Assembly: GCF_003850345.1 (NCBI RefSeq)
Contig: NZ_CP027707.1
Span: 6,377,001 to 6,441,000, forward strand
Length of the DNA: 64,000 nucleotides
Direction of reading: 5' to 3'
Source of the DNA: Pseudomonas chlororaphis subsp. piscium
GTDB lineage: Bacteria; Pseudomonadota; Gammaproteobacteria; Pseudomonadales; Pseudomonadaceae
A program made the position numbers and the translations under genes. The notes beneath the pieces were generated by a model that saw only the letters and a program-made list of their open reading frames with translations, searched no databases and was not told the origin of the DNA. Shown piece after piece: positions 1 to 12,545 of this stretch. The first letter of the stretch is position 1; every line of letters starts with the position of its first letter.

Positions 1-333
1 CAGCAGCGCCGGGTCGCTGTCCTTGGTGGCATAACCGGCCGCCCCCACCTTCAGCGCCCGGGCCGCCATCTGTGCTTCGTCATGCATCGACAGCACCAGG
101 ATCGCCGGCGGATTGTTCAACGCGCGGATCCGTGGGATCGCCTCCAGGCCGTTGACGCCAGGCATGGAAATATCCAGCAGCACCACCTCGCAAGGCACGT
201 GGCGCAGGGTTTCCAGCAACTGCTCGCCATTGCTCGCCTCCCCCGCCACCGTCAGGTCCTTGGCCAGGCCAATCAACTGCTTGATGCCTTCACGAACGAT
301 GGTGTGGTCTTCGGCTACCAGTACACGGATCAC
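1..333 (-). CDS. NarL/LuxR-family response regulator, receiver domain only (cut by window edge)
   Basis: Reading the minus strand from a GTG at 333 gives 111 codons open to the window edge. The protein begins VIRVLVAEDHTIVREGIKQL, a typical NarL/FixJ receiver start. Acidic residues E8-D9, the phospho-acceptor D54 in LLDISMPG, the S82 position and K104 are all present. The C-terminal HTH lies outside the window. A purine-rich AAGAGG lies about nine bases before the GTG. An ATG seven bases upstream is in another frame, so GTG is the only sensible start. It follows the sensor kinase gene on the same strand with a short gap, so it is the expected cognate regulator. The target genes cannot be read from here. 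Confidence 0.93.
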   Translation of the reverse strand, partial: MIRVLVAEDHTIVREGIKQLIGLAKDLTVAGEASNGEQLLETLRHVPCEVVLLDISMPGVNGLEAIPRIRALNNPPAILVLSMHDEAQMAARALKVGAAGYATKDSDPALL

Positions 334-391
334 AGCTCATACCTCTTCTTATTAGTGATGATCTCTGCAACGGCGAGTCTGCTGCTCGCGC

Positions 392-2785
392 CTACAGATC
401 CAGCGGCACAGTAACGCTCAGGGTGGTGCCCTCGCCCAGCTGACTGTCCAGGGTCAGGCTACCGCCCATGATCAGCACCCGCTCGCGCATGCCCACCAGC
501 CCGAAGGACGTCGGCCGCCCGGCCTCGACCACAAAACCCTGGCCATCATCGCTGATGGTCATGCATAGCTGGTTGCGCTCGAGGCTCAGGGTCAGTTCGA
601 CAGTATGCGCCTGCGCATGGCGCATCACGTTGGTCAGCGCCTCCTGGAGGATGCGGAACAGGCCGATGGCCTTGGCGTCGCTGAGCACCGGCAGATTGTC
701 CGGTACCTGCACCAAGCAAGGAATCTGCGTGCGCGCCTCGAAACGCCGCGCCTGCCACTCGATGGCCGACGCGATCCCGGCATCGAGAATCGGCGGGCGC
801 AAGGCCGTGGCCACATCCCGCACCAGCTGGAACAGTTGGGCGATCAGGCGCTTCATACTGTTCAGGCGCTCGTGCAACCCCGGATCGAGTTGCGCGTAGG
901 CCAGCTCGCACATCGAGGTCTCCAGCTTGAGCACCGTGAGCATCTGCCCCAACTCATCGTGCACTTCCCGAGCGATGCGGGCCTTTTCCTCTTCGCGCAC
1001 GCTTTCCAGATGCGCCGACAGCTCGCGCAGTTGCTCCCGGGAACTGGCCAGCTCCAGTTCGATGCGTTTGCTTTCGCTGATGTCCCATACGATGCCATCC
1101 CAGACATAGGCACCGTCCTCGAGCTGGCGGGTGATGGCCTTGATTTCCGCCCAGCGCTGTTCGCCCTGCCGGGTCAGGATCCGCCCCTGCCAGGACCAGT
1201 CGCTGTCGGTGTCCAGGGCATGGTCCTGGGTCTGGTGATAACTGGCCCGGTCCTCCGGGTGCACCAGGCTGCGCAGCCCTATGTCGCGGTGGCTGAGGGT
1301 CGCCGGGGAGTAACCCACCAGGCTCTCGCTGCCTTCGCTGATGTAGGCGAAATCGATCTGCCCGGTCACCGGTGCCCGTTCCAGGCGGAACACCAGCCCC
1401 GGCACATTGGCGGCTATCCCTTGCAACCGTGCTTCGCTTTCCTGCAGGGCGGCCAGGGCGCGACGGCGCTCGGTAACGTCATTGAGGTAAACCACCAGGT
1501 ACTCGCCATCGCGAAAGCGCAGAAAGCTCAGCGACACATCGGCCGGCAGGATGCTGCCGTCGGCGCGGACACACTGGGTCTCGAAGCTAGGCAGCGCTTC
1601 CTCGCTGGCCCGCGCCCGCTTCCACAGGCCAAGCCAGCGATCCATGTTCAGGTTGGGTTCGAAGTCGATCAACGGCCGGTCGACCACCGCCCCCGACGTA
1701 TAGCCCAGCATGCTTTCGGCCGCACGGTTGGCGTAGCGCACATGGCTGTCCCAGTTGACCCAGAGAATGCCCACCGTGCTCTGGTCGATGGAAAACTGGG
1801 TCAGGCGCAAGGCTTCTTCACTGGCCTCGCGCCGGGCCAGGTCCTCGCGGGTGGTCAACAGCCGCTGCTCGAGCGCCTGTTGCTGACGACGCTGCCAGAC
1901 AACGATGGCGATACTCGCCAACAGCAGCACGGCCAGCAGCAGGCTGAGGTTCTGCCAGAAGCCACGGGACTCGCTCAGCCGCGGATACTTGGGTTGTAGC
2001 CAGCGATTGTGCAACTGCTCCAGGTCCTTGGCGGCAATACCGTGCAAGGCGCGCTGCACGATATCCGCAAGCTCGGGCCAGTCGCGTCGGGTAGCCACCC
2101 GCAGCAGTTGCGGCAGGCCGATATCGCCCACCACCGCCAGGTCGGCGAACTCCGGCTCCGCAGACAAACGACTGAGCTGCGCCTCATCGATCACCGCATA
2201 ACGCGCCTGCTGGCTGAGCAACAATTGCAGGGCCTGGCGTTCCAGGGGCACGCCCTGCAGATTGAGGTTGGAATAGGTCGCGCGCAGGTAGTCCGCCACC
2301 GCACTGGGCATGCGCACTGCTACGCGGGTCTGGCTGTCGAGCTTTTCCAGCTCCACCGCGCCGGCGCCCTTCTGCTCGCCGACCACCAGTTGCGGCACGC
2401 GCATATAGGGATCGGAAAACTGCCAGAGCCGCAGTCCGGCCGGGGTCTGGCTCAGGCCCGGGGCCATATCGACTTCACCGGCGCGTACCGCCGCTTCCAG
2501 CTGTGCCTGATCGGCAAAGTTGCGCCAGCTCAACTCGACCTTCATCGCCTGGGCCAGCCACTGCATCAATTCGATATTGGCGCCGGACAAGCGTTGCAGC
2601 CGCCGGTCGTACTGGGCGTAGGGAGCCTGGAGCACCACGCCGACCCGCAGTTCCCGGTGCTGCTCCAGCCACTGCTGCTGCACAGGGTTCCACTGCGCCT
2701 GGGCGATATGCGGCGCAGGCACCGCCCAGGCCATCAAGGGAAGGCAGATACAGCCGATAACCAGCAGGCAGCGAAAACGCATCAT
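392..2785 (-). CDS. Membrane sensor histidine kinase with periplasmic substrate-binding domain, two PAS domains, HisKA_3 and HATPase_c
   Basis: A 797-residue protein from the ATG at 2785. It has a signal peptide, a periplasmic solute-binding (SBP_bac_3-type) domain to about residue 270, and one transmembrane helix (SLLLAVLLLASIAIVVW). Two PAS domains follow, then a NarL-type dimerisation domain with phospho-acceptor H609 in AREVHDELGQ, and an ATPase domain with NVMRHAQA (N box) and DDGQGF (G box). The transmitter is the HisKA_3 type that pairs with NarL-like regulators, and such a regulator lies directly downstream. In-frame starts lie at 2782 (ATG) and 2818 (TTG); the TTG is less likely because the signal peptide begins at the ATGs. 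The solute-binding domain suggests an amino acid or similar small ligand, but the ligand is unknown. Confidence 0.92.
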   Translation of the reverse strand: MMRFRCLLVIGCICLPLMAWAVPAPHIAQAQWNPVQQQWLEQHRELRVGVVLQAPYAQYDRRLQRLSGANIELMQWLAQAMKVELSWRNFADQAQLEAAVRAGEVDMAPGLSQTPAGLRLWQFSDPYMRVPQLVVGEQKGAGAVELEKLDSQTRVAVRMPSAVADYLRATYSNLNLQGVPLERQALQLLLSQQARYAVIDEAQLSRLSAEPEFADLAVVGDIGLPQLLRVATRRDWPELADIVQRALHGIAAKDLEQLHNRWLQPKYPRLSESRGFWQNLSLLLAVLLLASIAIVVWQRRQQQALEQRLLTTREDLARREASEEALRLTQFSIDQSTVGILWVNWDSHVRYANRAAESMLGYTSGAVVDRPLIDFEPNLNMDRWLGLWKRARASEEALPSFETQCVRADGSILPADVSLSFLRFRDGEYLVVYLNDVTERRRALAALQESEARLQGIAANVPGLVFRLERAPVTGQIDFAYISEGSESLVGYSPATLSHRDIGLRSLVHPEDRASYHQTQDHALDTDSDWSWQGRILTRQGEQRWAEIKAITRQLEDGAYVWDGIVWDISESKRIELELASSREQLRELSAHLESVREEEKARIAREVHDELGQMLTVLKLETSMCELAYAQLDPGLHERLNSMKRLIAQLFQLVRDVATALRPPILDAGIASAIEWQARRFEARTQIPCLVQVPDNLPVLSDAKAIGLFRILQEALTNVMRHAQAHTVELTLSLERNQLCMTISDDGQGFVVEAGRPTSFGLVGMRERVLIMGGSLTLDSQLGEGTTLSVTVPLDL

Positions 2786-2859
2786 CTGAAGTCTCACACA
2801 CTGACAAATACTGACCAACCCATTAGGCTGCCGGGATTACTTCTGGCCTGGAATAACCG

Positions 2860-3858
2860 ATGCCCCTTGTCCACCGCTCGGCACTGCCCGCATTGTGCCT
2901 GTCGCTGATCTTGCCTTGTGCCTTTTCGGTCGAGGCGGCCGATCCGCAACCCGCCCCAGCAGAACAGGCTGCCGCGGAAAAACCGGCCGAACGCCAGCCG
3001 CTCCTTGAGCGTAGCCAGGAAGATGCCGCGGCCCTCGAACGCGTCGTGCCAGCCGGCGAACAACAGTCACTGCAAGCCGGCAGCGAGAGCTTTCTGGCCC
3101 TGTGGAAACCGGCCAACACCAGCGACCCCAAGGGCGCGGTGATTATCATCCCCGGCGCAGGCGAAACCGCCGACTGGCCTCAGGCAATCGGCCCTTTACG
3201 CAACAGATTGCCGGATGCCGACTGGAGCAGCCTGAGCCTGACCTTGCCCGACCTGCAGAGCGATGCGGCGCAACCGCGCATCGTCGAGGCCGAACCTGCG
3301 CCCGCGACCGCCGACACTAGCAGCAAAGATGCCGCCACGGCAGCGCCCAAACCGATAGAACAGGCTGCCGGCGGTGAAGCCGAGATTGCCGATCGCGCGG
3401 TGGTGGAGAGCAGCGAAGAACAGGCCAAGGCCGACGCCGAGCGAATCTTTGCCCGCATCGACGCCGCGGTGACCTACGCCCAACAGCAGAACGCCCGCAG
3501 CATTGTGTTGCTAGGTCACGGCAGCGGCGCCTACTGGGCCACGCGCTACCTGAGCGAAAAACAACCGCCGGAGATTCAAAAGCTGGTACTGGTGGCCGCC
3601 CAGACCCCGTCCATCGGCAAACCCGGACTGGCGGAACTGACGCCGACCCTGAAGCTGGCGACCGCCGATTTTTTCTACAAGGACAACGCGCAGGCGCGCA
3701 AGAGCGCCCTGGAACGCCTACAGGCCAGCAAACGCCTGAAGAACGCCAACTTCACCCAGGTCTCGCTTAACGCTCTGCCGGGCAACAGCACGGCTGAAAA
3801 CGAGCAGCTGTTCAGGCGCGTACGCGGCTGGCTGAGCCCGCAACCCGCGCAAGACTGA
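2860..3858 (+). CDS. DUF3530 family secreted alpha/beta-hydrolase-like protein
   Basis: A 332-residue protein with an N-terminal signal peptide (hydrophobic LPALCLSLILPCAF, then SVEAA), so probably periplasmic. The C-terminal half looks like an alpha/beta hydrolase: a strand followed by IVLLGHGSGAYWATRYL has the nucleophile-elbow pattern GHGSG, and VIIIPGAGETADW earlier resembles an oxyanion-loop strand. This matches DUF3530, whose function is unknown to me. An Ala/Glu/Pro-rich low-complexity stretch (about residues 143-190) separates the two halves and looks like a flexible insertion. It is transcribed divergently from the kinase, with about 75 bases between the starts. A hydrolase fold is likely; the substrate is unknown. 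Confidence 0.85.
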   Translation: MPLVHRSALPALCLSLILPCAFSVEAADPQPAPAEQAAAEKPAERQPLLERSQEDAAALERVVPAGEQQSLQAGSESFLALWKPANTSDPKGAVIIIPGAGETADWPQAIGPLRNRLPDADWSSLSLTLPDLQSDAAQPRIVEAEPAPATADTSSKDAATAAPKPIEQAAGGEAEIADRAVVESSEEQAKADAERIFARIDAAVTYAQQQNARSIVLLGHGSGAYWATRYLSEKQPPEIQKLVLVAAQTPSIGKPGLAELTPTLKLATADFFYKDNAQARKSALERLQASKRLKNANFTQVSLNALPGNSTAENEQLFRRVRGWLSPQPAQD

Positions 3859-3869
3859 ACCCCACCACA

Positions 3870-3910
3870 CCCGGCCCCGCTCCTGTTTTTTGACAGGGAG
3901 CGAGGCCGGG
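3870..3910. terminator. Long inverted repeat between convergent genes, probable bidirectional terminator
   Basis: A near-perfect 17-18 bp stem (left arm 3870-3886) with one mismatch and one bulge, closing on a T-rich loop, lies between the DUF3530 gene and the convergent djlA. There is no clear T tract after either arm, so intrinsic termination is not certain. It may instead protect the 3' ends. Confidence 0.6.
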
Positions 3911-3926
3911 TGCAGGGCATTTCCCT

Positions 3927-4694
3927 CTATCGAAAATCCCGGCGCTCGCGGATCAGCGCGTAAGCACTGTGCAGTTCGCGGGTTTTCTCCGTGGCGTCAC
4001 GCACCTGCAACGGGCTTGCGCCGCTGCCGGCAACCTTGTCCGGGTGATGGCGGCTGAGCAGGCGCCGATAGGCACGCTTGATCTGCGAAGGTTCGCTGGT
4101 TGCGGAGACACCCAGCAGGCGCAATGCTTCCTGATAGGTGCCACTGCTATTGGCCAACGGTTTTTTGCTCGGCTCATAGTCCGCCGCCAACGCCTGCACC
4201 TGCTGCACGGTCCAGCCCAGCCACTTGCCCCAGAGCTGGATCAGCTCGCGCTCGGCGGCGCTGGCCCGGCCATCAGCCCAGACCATCCGCCAGCACGCAC
4301 GCAATACACCCTCGGCGGCATAAGGCTGCTCCGCCAGGCGTCGCAGGTAGCCCCGCAGCCGATCGTTACCCGACTTGCCCCGATTGAACGCAGCAATGGC
4401 GCGGCGCTGCGCGGCTTCGCTCATATCCAGCGAGCGCATTTCCAGGCGCGCCTGCTGGATATGCCCGTCGACCACCCGGCCATCGCTTTTCGCCAACCGC
4501 CCCAAGAGTACGAACAGCAGCTCATCGTTGCGCAGCGCCGGTCGACCGCCCAGCCGCTCACGCAACTGGGCCCAGCTATGCAGTTGCAGGCGCCGGTCCA
4601 GCGCCTGTCCCAGCAACGCTCCCAGCATGGCCCCCGGGATACTGGCTATGGCAAAGCCAGCCCCGGCTCCGATCAGAGTCCCTGGCCACAACAT
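3927..4694 (-). CDS. djlA: DjlA-like membrane-anchored J-domain co-chaperone with TerB domain
   Basis: 255 residues. The N-terminus (GTLIGAGAGFAIASIPGAML) is a glycine-rich membrane segment like the DjlA transmembrane domain. The middle (about 55-160) is a TerB-like helical domain, and the C-terminus (about 190-255) is a J domain with the HPD motif in RHHPDK. J proteins stimulate the ATPase of DnaK. DjlA is a type III membrane-anchored form linked to envelope stress. It is the last of a tight minus-strand run, with only two bases to the stop of murU. The start codon follows directly from that spacing. Confidence 0.92.
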   Translation of the reverse strand: MLWPGTLIGAGAGFAIASIPGAMLGALLGQALDRRLQLHSWAQLRERLGGRPALRNDELLFVLLGRLAKSDGRVVDGHIQQARLEMRSLDMSEAAQRRAIAAFNRGKSGNDRLRGYLRRLAEQPYAAEGVLRACWRMVWADGRASAAERELIQLWGKWLGWTVQQVQALAADYEPSKKPLANSSGTYQEALRLLGVSATSEPSQIKRAYRRLLSRHHPDKVAGSGASPLQVRDATEKTRELHSAYALIRERRDFR

Positions 4695-4696
4695 AA

Positions 4697-6393
<1,697 letters not shown>

Positions 6394-6523
6394 TGCAAGG
6401 GTCTCCGACGGCGCTAGCCGTCAAGCGGGTCATGCTTTATTATCCAGCATCTTTTTCAGACCATCGAGAGGCGTGCGGCCCACACCGCGGGCAGATGGCA
6501 CGCAGGAAGCCCGGACTAATAAG

Positions 6524-9325
6524 ATGGCATTGAAATCCCCCGCGTTTCGTAAAAAATTTCCGTTGTTGGTTACTGGCAGTCTGCTGGCCCTGCAACCCCT
6601 AGCCACTTCGTTCGTGGTCGCCGCAGAACAGTATGACTGCTCAGTCTCTGCTTCGGGCGGCTGGGACTGCGCGCCGAAAACCAGCGCCGCTCAACTGCCT
6701 CCGCGCCCCGTGCATGATGCAAGCGCGGTCAGTTCGAGCACCGCTACGTCGGCCGAAGGCGGCGAAACCAGCGAAGACACCGGCGCCAAGTCGATGCTGG
6801 TTACCGAGTCCAAGGGCCGCGGCCTGAAGTCCCGCAGCGAAGACTACAGTCACCTCGACTGGGTTCCGCGCGAGAAGCTCACCGCCGCCCAATTGGCCGA
6901 GACCGGTCCTTACTGTGCTGGTGCTTATATCGAACCGATTCGTCCTGGCATGAATGACAAGACGAATAAAAGTGACGCCCCGACCTTTATCGGCGCCAAG
7001 GCTTCGCGTTACCAGCAGGAGCAGCAGATCGCTACCCTGGCCGGTGACGTGGTCATGCGCCAGGGCAGCATGCAGGTCGAGGCCGACGAGGCCAACCTGT
7101 ACCAGGCCGAGAACCGTGGCGAGCTGAGCGGCAACGTCCGCCTGCGCGACAACGGCGCCCTGCTGGTCGGCGATCACGCTGACGTGCAACTGGACACCGG
7201 TGAGGCCAAGGTCGACAACGCCGAATACGTGATGCACAAATCGCGCATCCGCGGTAACGCGCTGTACGCCAAGCGTGCCGAGAACGCGATCATCCGTCTC
7301 AAGGACGGTACGTACACCACGTGCGAACCGAGCAGCAACGCCTGGCAGCTCAAGGGTAACAACATCACCCTGAACCCGGCGACCGGCTTCGGCACCGCGA
7401 CCAACGTGACGTTGCGTGTCAAGGACATTCCGGTCCTGTACACGCCGTACATCTACTTCCCGATCGACGACCGTCGCCAATCCGGCTTCCTGCCGCCGAC
7501 CATCGGCAGCGGCAGCGACACCGGCTTCATGCTGGTCACTCCGTACTATTTCAACCTGGCGCCGAACTACGACGCCACGTTGTACCCGCGCTACATGAGC
7601 AAGCGCGGTATGTTGATGGAAGGCGAATTCCGCTACCTGACCAAGTCCAGCGAAGGTCAGTTCGGCGCGGCGTACCTCAACGACGACAATGATGACCGCA
7701 AGCTGCAGTCGGACTACGAAAAAACCCGCTACATGTACAACTGGCAGCACAAGGGCGGGCTCGATTCGCGGGTAATGACCGAGGTCGACTACACCAAGAT
7801 CAGCGATCCGTACTACTTCCAGGATCTGCAGACTGATCAGATCGGTGTGGAAAGCCGTGATTACATCAACCAGCAAGGTGCTGTGACCTACCGCGGCGAC
7901 ACCTATGCCGCGCGGCTCAATGCCCAGGCTTATGAGCTGGCCACGGTTTCCAACGTCACGCCATACAATCGTTTGCCGCAAATCACCCTGAATGGCTTCT
8001 TGCCGCAGCATCCGGGCGGTTTGGACTTTAAATATGAAACCGAGATTGTTCGATTTGAACGTGACCTTAAAACAGGCACCTACACTGACGAGAACGGTGG
8101 GGAAGCCAAGCGCCTCGACACCAACATTTTCGGTCTAGCTCGTGCCAACGGTAACCGTCTCAATCTTGCACCGTCCGTGAGCCTCCCTCTGAACTGGACA
8201 TATGGTTTCCTGAAACCTTCTCTCAAGTACCAGTACACTCAGTACGACCTGGACCTTGATGGCCAAGGTAAACGTGATATCGCAGGACAGGGCCCAGAAG
8301 GCGATCGTCTGAACGGCACTTACAGCAGCAATCAGAACCGTGGCGTACCAATCGTCAGCGTCGATAGCGGCCTGTACTTCGACCGCAGCACCCAATGGTT
8401 CGGCAAGAACTATCGCCAGACCCTGGAACCACGCCTCTACTATCTCTATGTACCAGAGAAAGACCAGAGCGACATTCCGGTATTCGACACCGGCGAAAGC
8501 ACTTTCAACTACTCGTCGCTGTTCCGTGATAACCGCTTCTCCGGCTCCGACCGTGTAGGTGATGAGAACAAACTGTCTCTCGGCATCACCAACCGCTGGA
8601 TCGAAGAAAACGGCTTTGAGCGTCAGCGCATCAGTGTTGGCCAGGCCTTGTACTTCAAGGACCGTGAAGTCCAGCTGCCAGGTATCGATGCGAAAACCCG
8701 TGACGACGCGCACTCCAACGTCTCGCCTTATGCGCTGGAGTACGAGTACCGCTGGAACCGCGACTGGCGCACCACTGCCGACTACAACTGGGATCCGGAT
8801 ACCCGTAGCCCACGCTCCGGCAGTGCGATGTTCCACTACCAGCCGGAAGACAACCCGAACAAGGTCATCAACGCCGGTTATCGCTATCGCAACGACCTGG
8901 TTCGCTACGATCAGTCCACGGGTAAATGGTCGGTGGGTGGCGGTGACTACGGCACCCCAGGCACTCCTGGCTACGTGAAGGACTATTACAAGATCAAGCA
9001 GCACGACTTCTCGGTGATCTGGCCGATCGTGCCGCAATGGAACCTGATCAGCCGCTGGCAGTATGACTACAACCGCAACCGTACCCTCGATGCCTTCGGT
9101 GGTTTCGAATACGACAACTGCTGCTGGAAACTGCGCCTGATCAACCGTTACTGGGTCAAGTATGACGAAACCAGTCAAGACGCCCCTTCGAACGAGAAAG
9201 GCGACCATGGCATCTTCCTGCAAATCGTCCTGAAAGGACTCGGCGGCCTTACCGGCGCCAAGGTAGAGAGCTTCCTCGACAAAGGCATTCAAGGTTACCG
9301 TGAACGTGAAGACCAAGCTTTCTGA
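6524..9325 (+). CDS. lptD: LPS-assembly outer membrane protein LptD
   Basis: 933 residues from the ATG at 6524 ([12 protein letters not shown], then a signal peptide ending near VVAAEQ). An in-frame ATG at 6473 would add 17 residues before the signal peptide and is rejected. After the N-terminal jellyroll (OstA/LptA-like) domain, about residues 160-300, comes a long beta-barrel. Two cysteines near the mature N-terminus (C39, C49) and a C-terminal Cys pair in DNCCWKLR are the residues that form the interlocked disulfides needed for activity. LptD with LptE inserts LPS into the outer leaflet. Its 3' end overlaps surA by 26 bases, and SurA is the periplasmic chaperone that helps fold LptD. Confidence 0.97.
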   Translation: MALKSPAFRKKFPLLVTGSLLALQPLATSFVVAAEQYDCSVSASGGWDCAPKTSAAQLPPRPVHDASAVSSSTATSAEGGETSEDTGAKSMLVTESKGRGLKSRSEDYSHLDWVPREKLTAAQLAETGPYCAGAYIEPIRPGMNDKTNKSDAPTFIGAKASRYQQEQQIATLAGDVVMRQGSMQVEADEANLYQAENRGELSGNVRLRDNGALLVGDHADVQLDTGEAKVDNAEYVMHKSRIRGNALYAKRAENAIIRLKDGTYTTCEPSSNAWQLKGNNITLNPATGFGTATNVTLRVKDIPVLYTPYIYFPIDDRRQSGFLPPTIGSGSDTGFMLVTPYYFNLAPNYDATLYPRYMSKRGMLMEGEFRYLTKSSEGQFGAAYLNDDNDDRKLQSDYEKTRYMYNWQHKGGLDSRVMTEVDYTKISDPYYFQDLQTDQIGVESRDYINQQGAVTYRGDTYAARLNAQAYELATVSNVTPYNRLPQITLNGFLPQHPGGLDFKYETEIVRFERDLKTGTYTDENGGEAKRLDTNIFGLARANGNRLNLAPSVSLPLNWTYGFLKPSLKYQYTQYDLDLDGQGKRDIAGQGPEGDRLNGTYSSNQNRGVPIVSVDSGLYFDRSTQWFGKNYRQTLEPRLYYLYVPEKDQSDIPVFDTGESTFNYSSLFRDNRFSGSDRVGDENKLSLGITNRWIEENGFERQRISVGQALYFKDREVQLPGIDAKTRDDAHSNVSPYALEYEYRWNRDWRTTADYNWDPDTRSPRSGSAMFHYQPEDNPNKVINAGYRYRNDLVRYDQSTGKWSVGGGDYGTPGTPGYVKDYYKIKQHDFSVIWPIVPQWNLISRWQYDYNRNRTLDAFGGFEYDNCCWKLRLINRYWVKYDETSQDAPSNEKGDHGIFLQIVLKGLGGLTGAKVESFLDKGIQGYREREDQAF

Positions 9326-10622
9326 TTGTCTGCGCCCGCTGATGCTGGGCGCGTTGTTCCTGGGTACCGCGGCGAGCGCCGCGGTACAACCCATCGACAA
9401 AGTGGTGGCCATCGTCGATAACGACGTGGTCATGCAGAGCCAGCTGGACCAACGGGTTCACGAAGTTCAGCAAACCATCGCCAAGCGCGGCGGCGGTATG
9501 CCACCCGCCGAGGTCCTGAACCAGCAGGTACTGGAACGCCTGATCGTCGAAAACCTGCAACTGCAGATCGGCGAACGCTCTGGCATCCGCATTACCGATG
9601 AAGAGCTGAACCAGGCCGTCGGCACCATCGCTCAACGCAACAACATGACGCCCGATCAATTTCGCGCCGCCCTGGCTCGTGATGGCCTGTCCTATCAGGA
9701 CGCCCGTGAGCAGATTCGCCGCGAGATGATCATCAGCCGTGTGCGTCAGCGTCGTGTTGCCGAGCGCATTCAAGTGTCCGAGCAGGAAGTGAAGAACTTC
9801 CTTGCCTCCGATCTGGGCAAGATGCAACTGTCCGAAGAACTGCACCTGGCCAATATCCTGATTCCAACCCCGGAAAGCGCCAACTCCGAAGCGATTCAGA
9901 GCGCCGCGCGCCAGGCCATGGACATCTATCAGCAACTCAAGCAAGGCGCCGACTTCGCTCAGCTGGCCATCGCCCGTTCGGGCAGCGACAACGCCCTGGA
10001 AGGCGGCGACATGGGCTGGCGTAAAGCCGCTCAACTGCCCCCTCCGTTCGACCGTGAACTGAGCGCCATGGCGGTGGGTGATATCACCCAGCCAGCCCGT
10101 ACTCCAGGCGGTTTCATCATCCTGAAACTGTTGGAAAAACGCGGCGGCGGCAATCAGGTGCGTGACGAAGTGCATGTCCGTCACATCCTGATCAAACCAA
10201 GTGAAATTCGCAGCGAAGAAGAAACCAAACGCCTGGCCCAGAAGCTCTACGAGCGCATCGAAGCCGGCGAAGACTTTGCCGAACTGGCAAAAAGCTACTC
10301 GGAAGATCCGGGTTCCGCCCTCAACGGTGGCGACCTCAGCTGGATCGACCCGAACGCCCTGGTGCCCGAGTTCCGCGACGTAATGGCCAAAACCCCACAA
10401 GGCCAACTGTCCAAGCCGTTCCAAAGCCCATATGGCTGGCACGTACTGGAAGTCCTTGGCCGCCGCGCCACTGACAGCACCACCCAGGCCCGTGAACAGC
10501 AGGCGATGACCGTACTGCGCAACCGCAAATACGACGAAGAGCTGCAAACCTGGCTGCGCCAGATTCGCGACGAAGCCTACGTCGAGATCAAACTTCCTGG
10601 CGCTGACCAGGCGGCACAGTGA
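9300..10622 (+). CDS. surA: Periplasmic chaperone / peptidyl-prolyl isomerase SurA
   Basis: 440 residues from a GTG at 9300, inside the end of lptD. A signal peptide ([13 protein letters not shown]) is followed by the SurA N-terminal chaperone domain ([20 protein letters not shown]) and two parvulin domains, about residues 180-280 and 290-390, each with the typical pattern ([13 protein letters not shown] and [12 protein letters not shown]). SurA escorts outer membrane proteins including LptD to the Bam complex. A second in-frame GTG at 9306 is possible. The stop overlaps the pdxA start by four bases, so translation is coupled. Confidence 0.96.
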   Translation: MNVKTKLSDCLRPLMLGALFLGTAASAAVQPIDKVVAIVDNDVVMQSQLDQRVHEVQQTIAKRGGGMPPAEVLNQQVLERLIVENLQLQIGERSGIRITDEELNQAVGTIAQRNNMTPDQFRAALARDGLSYQDAREQIRREMIISRVRQRRVAERIQVSEQEVKNFLASDLGKMQLSEELHLANILIPTPESANSEAIQSAARQAMDIYQQLKQGADFAQLAIARSGSDNALEGGDMGWRKAAQLPPPFDRELSAMAVGDITQPARTPGGFIILKLLEKRGGGNQVRDEVHVRHILIKPSEIRSEEETKRLAQKLYERIEAGEDFAELAKSYSEDPGSALNGGDLSWIDPNALVPEFRDVMAKTPQGQLSKPFQSPYGWHVLEVLGRRATDSTTQAREQQAMTVLRNRKYDEELQTWLRQIRDEAYVEIKLPGADQAAQ

Positions 10623-11608
10623 AACCCAAGCGTTTCGCGCTCACCCCCGGCGAGCCAGCCGGCATAGGTCCCGACCTGTGCCTGTTGCTCGCCTCGCAAC
10701 AACAGCCACACCCCCTGATCGCCATCACCAGCCGCGACCTGCTTACCGAGCGGGCCGCACAGCTGGGTGTGGCCGTCAGCCTGATTGCGGTCGACCCCGA
10801 CAATTGGCCGAACCAGCCGGCCGCCGCCGGTAGCCTCTATGTCTGGGATACCCCACTGTCGGCCAAGGTCGTCGCTGGCCAACTCGACAAGGCCAATGCC
10901 GCGTTCGTTCTGGAAACCCTGACCCGGGCCGGCCAAGGCTGCCTGGACGGGCATTTCGACGGCATGATTACCGCCCCGGTGCACAAGGGTGTGATCAACG
11001 AATCCGGCATCGCCTTTTCCGGCCATACCGAGTTTCTCGCCGACCTGACGCACACCGAACAGGTAGTAATGATGCTGGCCACCCATGGCCTGCGCGTGGC
11101 ACTGGTGACCACTCACCTGCCCCTGCGGGACATCGCCGATGCCATTACCCCGGAGCGCCTGGAGCGGGTCACACGCATTCTGCATGCAGACCTGCGCAAC
11201 AAATTCGGCATCGCCCAGCCACGCATCCTGGTCTGCGGGCTCAACCCGCACGCCGGCGAAGGCGGACATCTGGGCCATGAAGAAATCGATATCATCGAAC
11301 CCACCCTGGAGCGTCTGCGCAACGAAGGCATGGACCTGCGCGGCCCCCTGCCCGCCGACACTCTGTTTACCCCCAAATATCTGGAGCACTGCGACGCAGT
11401 GCTGGCGATGTACCATGACCAAGGGCTGCCCGTGCTGAAATACAAAGGCTTCGGCGCCGCGGTCAACGTGACGCTGGGCCTGCCAATCATCCGCACCTCG
11501 GTCGACCATGGCACCGCCCTGGATCTGGCCGGCAGCGGCAAGATCGATACCGGCAGCCTGAAAGTCGCCCTGGAAACCGCCTACCAGATGGCCGAGACCC
11601 GTTTATGA
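10619..11608 (+). CDS. pdxA: 4-hydroxythreonine-4-phosphate dehydrogenase PdxA
   Basis: 329 residues, GTG start in a GTGA overlap with surA. Family landmarks are the N-terminal [12 protein letters not shown], the [10 protein letters not shown] region, [16 protein letters not shown] and the metal-binding YHDQGLP. PdxA oxidises 4-phosphohydroxy-L-threonine in the DXP-dependent route to pyridoxal phosphate. The gene sits between surA and rsmA, the conserved gammaproteobacterial order. Length is as expected. Confidence 0.96.
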   Translation: MKPKRFALTPGEPAGIGPDLCLLLASQQQPHPLIAITSRDLLTERAAQLGVAVSLIAVDPDNWPNQPAAAGSLYVWDTPLSAKVVAGQLDKANAAFVLETLTRAGQGCLDGHFDGMITAPVHKGVINESGIAFSGHTEFLADLTHTEQVVMMLATHGLRVALVTTHLPLRDIADAITPERLERVTRILHADLRNKFGIAQPRILVCGLNPHAGEGGHLGHEEIDIIEPTLERLRNEGMDLRGPLPADTLFTPKYLEHCDAVLAMYHDQGLPVLKYKGFGAAVNVTLGLPIIRTSVDHGTALDLAGSGKIDTGSLKVALETAYQMAETRL

Positions 11609-12423
11609 CCGAGCAATACCAACACCGGGCGCGCAAGCGCTTCGGCCAGAACTTCCTGCATGACGCCGGCGTGATCGACCGCATCCTGCGCTCCATCAAT
11701 GCCAAGTCCGGCGACCGCATGCTGGAAATCGGCCCGGGCCAAGGCGCCTTGACCGAGGGCCTGCTCAACAGCGGCGCCCAACTGGATGTGGTCGAACTGG
11801 ACAAGGACCTGGTGCCGATCCTCAACCAGCAGTTTGCTGGCCGGGACAATTTCAGCCTGCACCAGGGCGACGCCCTGAAGTTCGACTTCAACAGCCTGAA
11901 TGCCGAACCCGGCAGCCTGCGCGTGGTCGGCAACCTGCCCTACAACATCTCCACCCCGCTGATCTTTCATCTGCTGCAGAACGCCGGACTGATCCGCGAT
12001 ATGCACTTCATGCTGCAGAAAGAAGTGGTCGAGCGCCTCGCCGCGGGCCCGGGCGGTGGTGACTGGGGCCGTCTGTCGATCATGGTCCAGTACCACTGCC
12101 GCGTGGAACATCTGTTCAACGTCGGCCCGGGCGCCTTCAATCCGCCACCAAAAGTCGACTCGGCGATCGTCCGCCTGGTGCCACATGCGGTACTGCCGCA
12201 TCCGGCCAAGGATCATCGCCTGCTGGAACGCATCGTCCGCGAAGCCTTCAACCAGCGCCGCAAGACCCTGCGCAATACCCTCAAGGCCCTGCTCTCCAGC
12301 GCCGAAATCGAAGCCACCGGCGTCGATGGCAGCCTGCGTCCGGAGCAACTGGACCTGGCAGCCTTCGTTCGCCTGGCCGACAAGCTCAGCGAACAAGCCG
12401 CGGATACTGCCAGCGCCAGCTGA
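11605..12423 (+). CDS. rsmA: 16S rRNA adenine dimethyltransferase RsmA (KsgA)
   Basis: 272 residues, ATGA overlap with pdxA. The S-adenosylmethionine motif I is [15 protein letters not shown], the catalytic motif IV is NLPYNIS, and the N-terminus has [10 protein letters not shown]. It dimethylates A1518 and A1519 (E. coli numbering) of 16S rRNA late in 30S assembly; loss gives kasugamycin resistance. It is the last member of the tightly overlapping lptD-surA-pdxA-rsmA run. A hairpin follows before apaG. Confidence 0.96.
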   Translation: MTEQYQHRARKRFGQNFLHDAGVIDRILRSINAKSGDRMLEIGPGQGALTEGLLNSGAQLDVVELDKDLVPILNQQFAGRDNFSLHQGDALKFDFNSLNAEPGSLRVVGNLPYNISTPLIFHLLQNAGLIRDMHFMLQKEVVERLAAGPGGGDWGRLSIMVQYHCRVEHLFNVGPGAFNPPPKVDSAIVRLVPHAVLPHPAKDHRLLERIVREAFNQRRKTLRNTLKALLSSAEIEATGVDGSLRPEQLDLAAFVRLADKLSEQAADTASAS

Positions 12424-12438
12424 CACGCCACCAGCGTT

Positions 12439-12481
12439 ATCGGGTAAGACGCCAGGCTCCATGTCTGGTTTACTACCCGAT
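12439..12481. other. Nested inverted repeat between rsmA and apaG
   Basis: Outer arms ATCGGGTA (12439-12446) and TACCCGAT (12474-12481) are perfect, with an inner CCAG/CTGG pair. There is no T tract, so it could be an RNA processing structure or a regulator site rather than a terminator. TAGACT at 12489-12494 could be a weak -10 for apaG. Confidence 0.4.
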
Positions 12482-12545
12482 ACTTGGCCTAGACTGACCT
12501 CCATCAGCTTTGTCCCGCGTCCCGCTTCGTTTTAAGGCCCCTTGC

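Noticed and set aside
605..1999. Long open frame (464 codons) on the plus strand
   Set aside because: It is antisense to the histidine kinase gene, whose domains are clear; GC-rich codons create open frames on the opposite strand.
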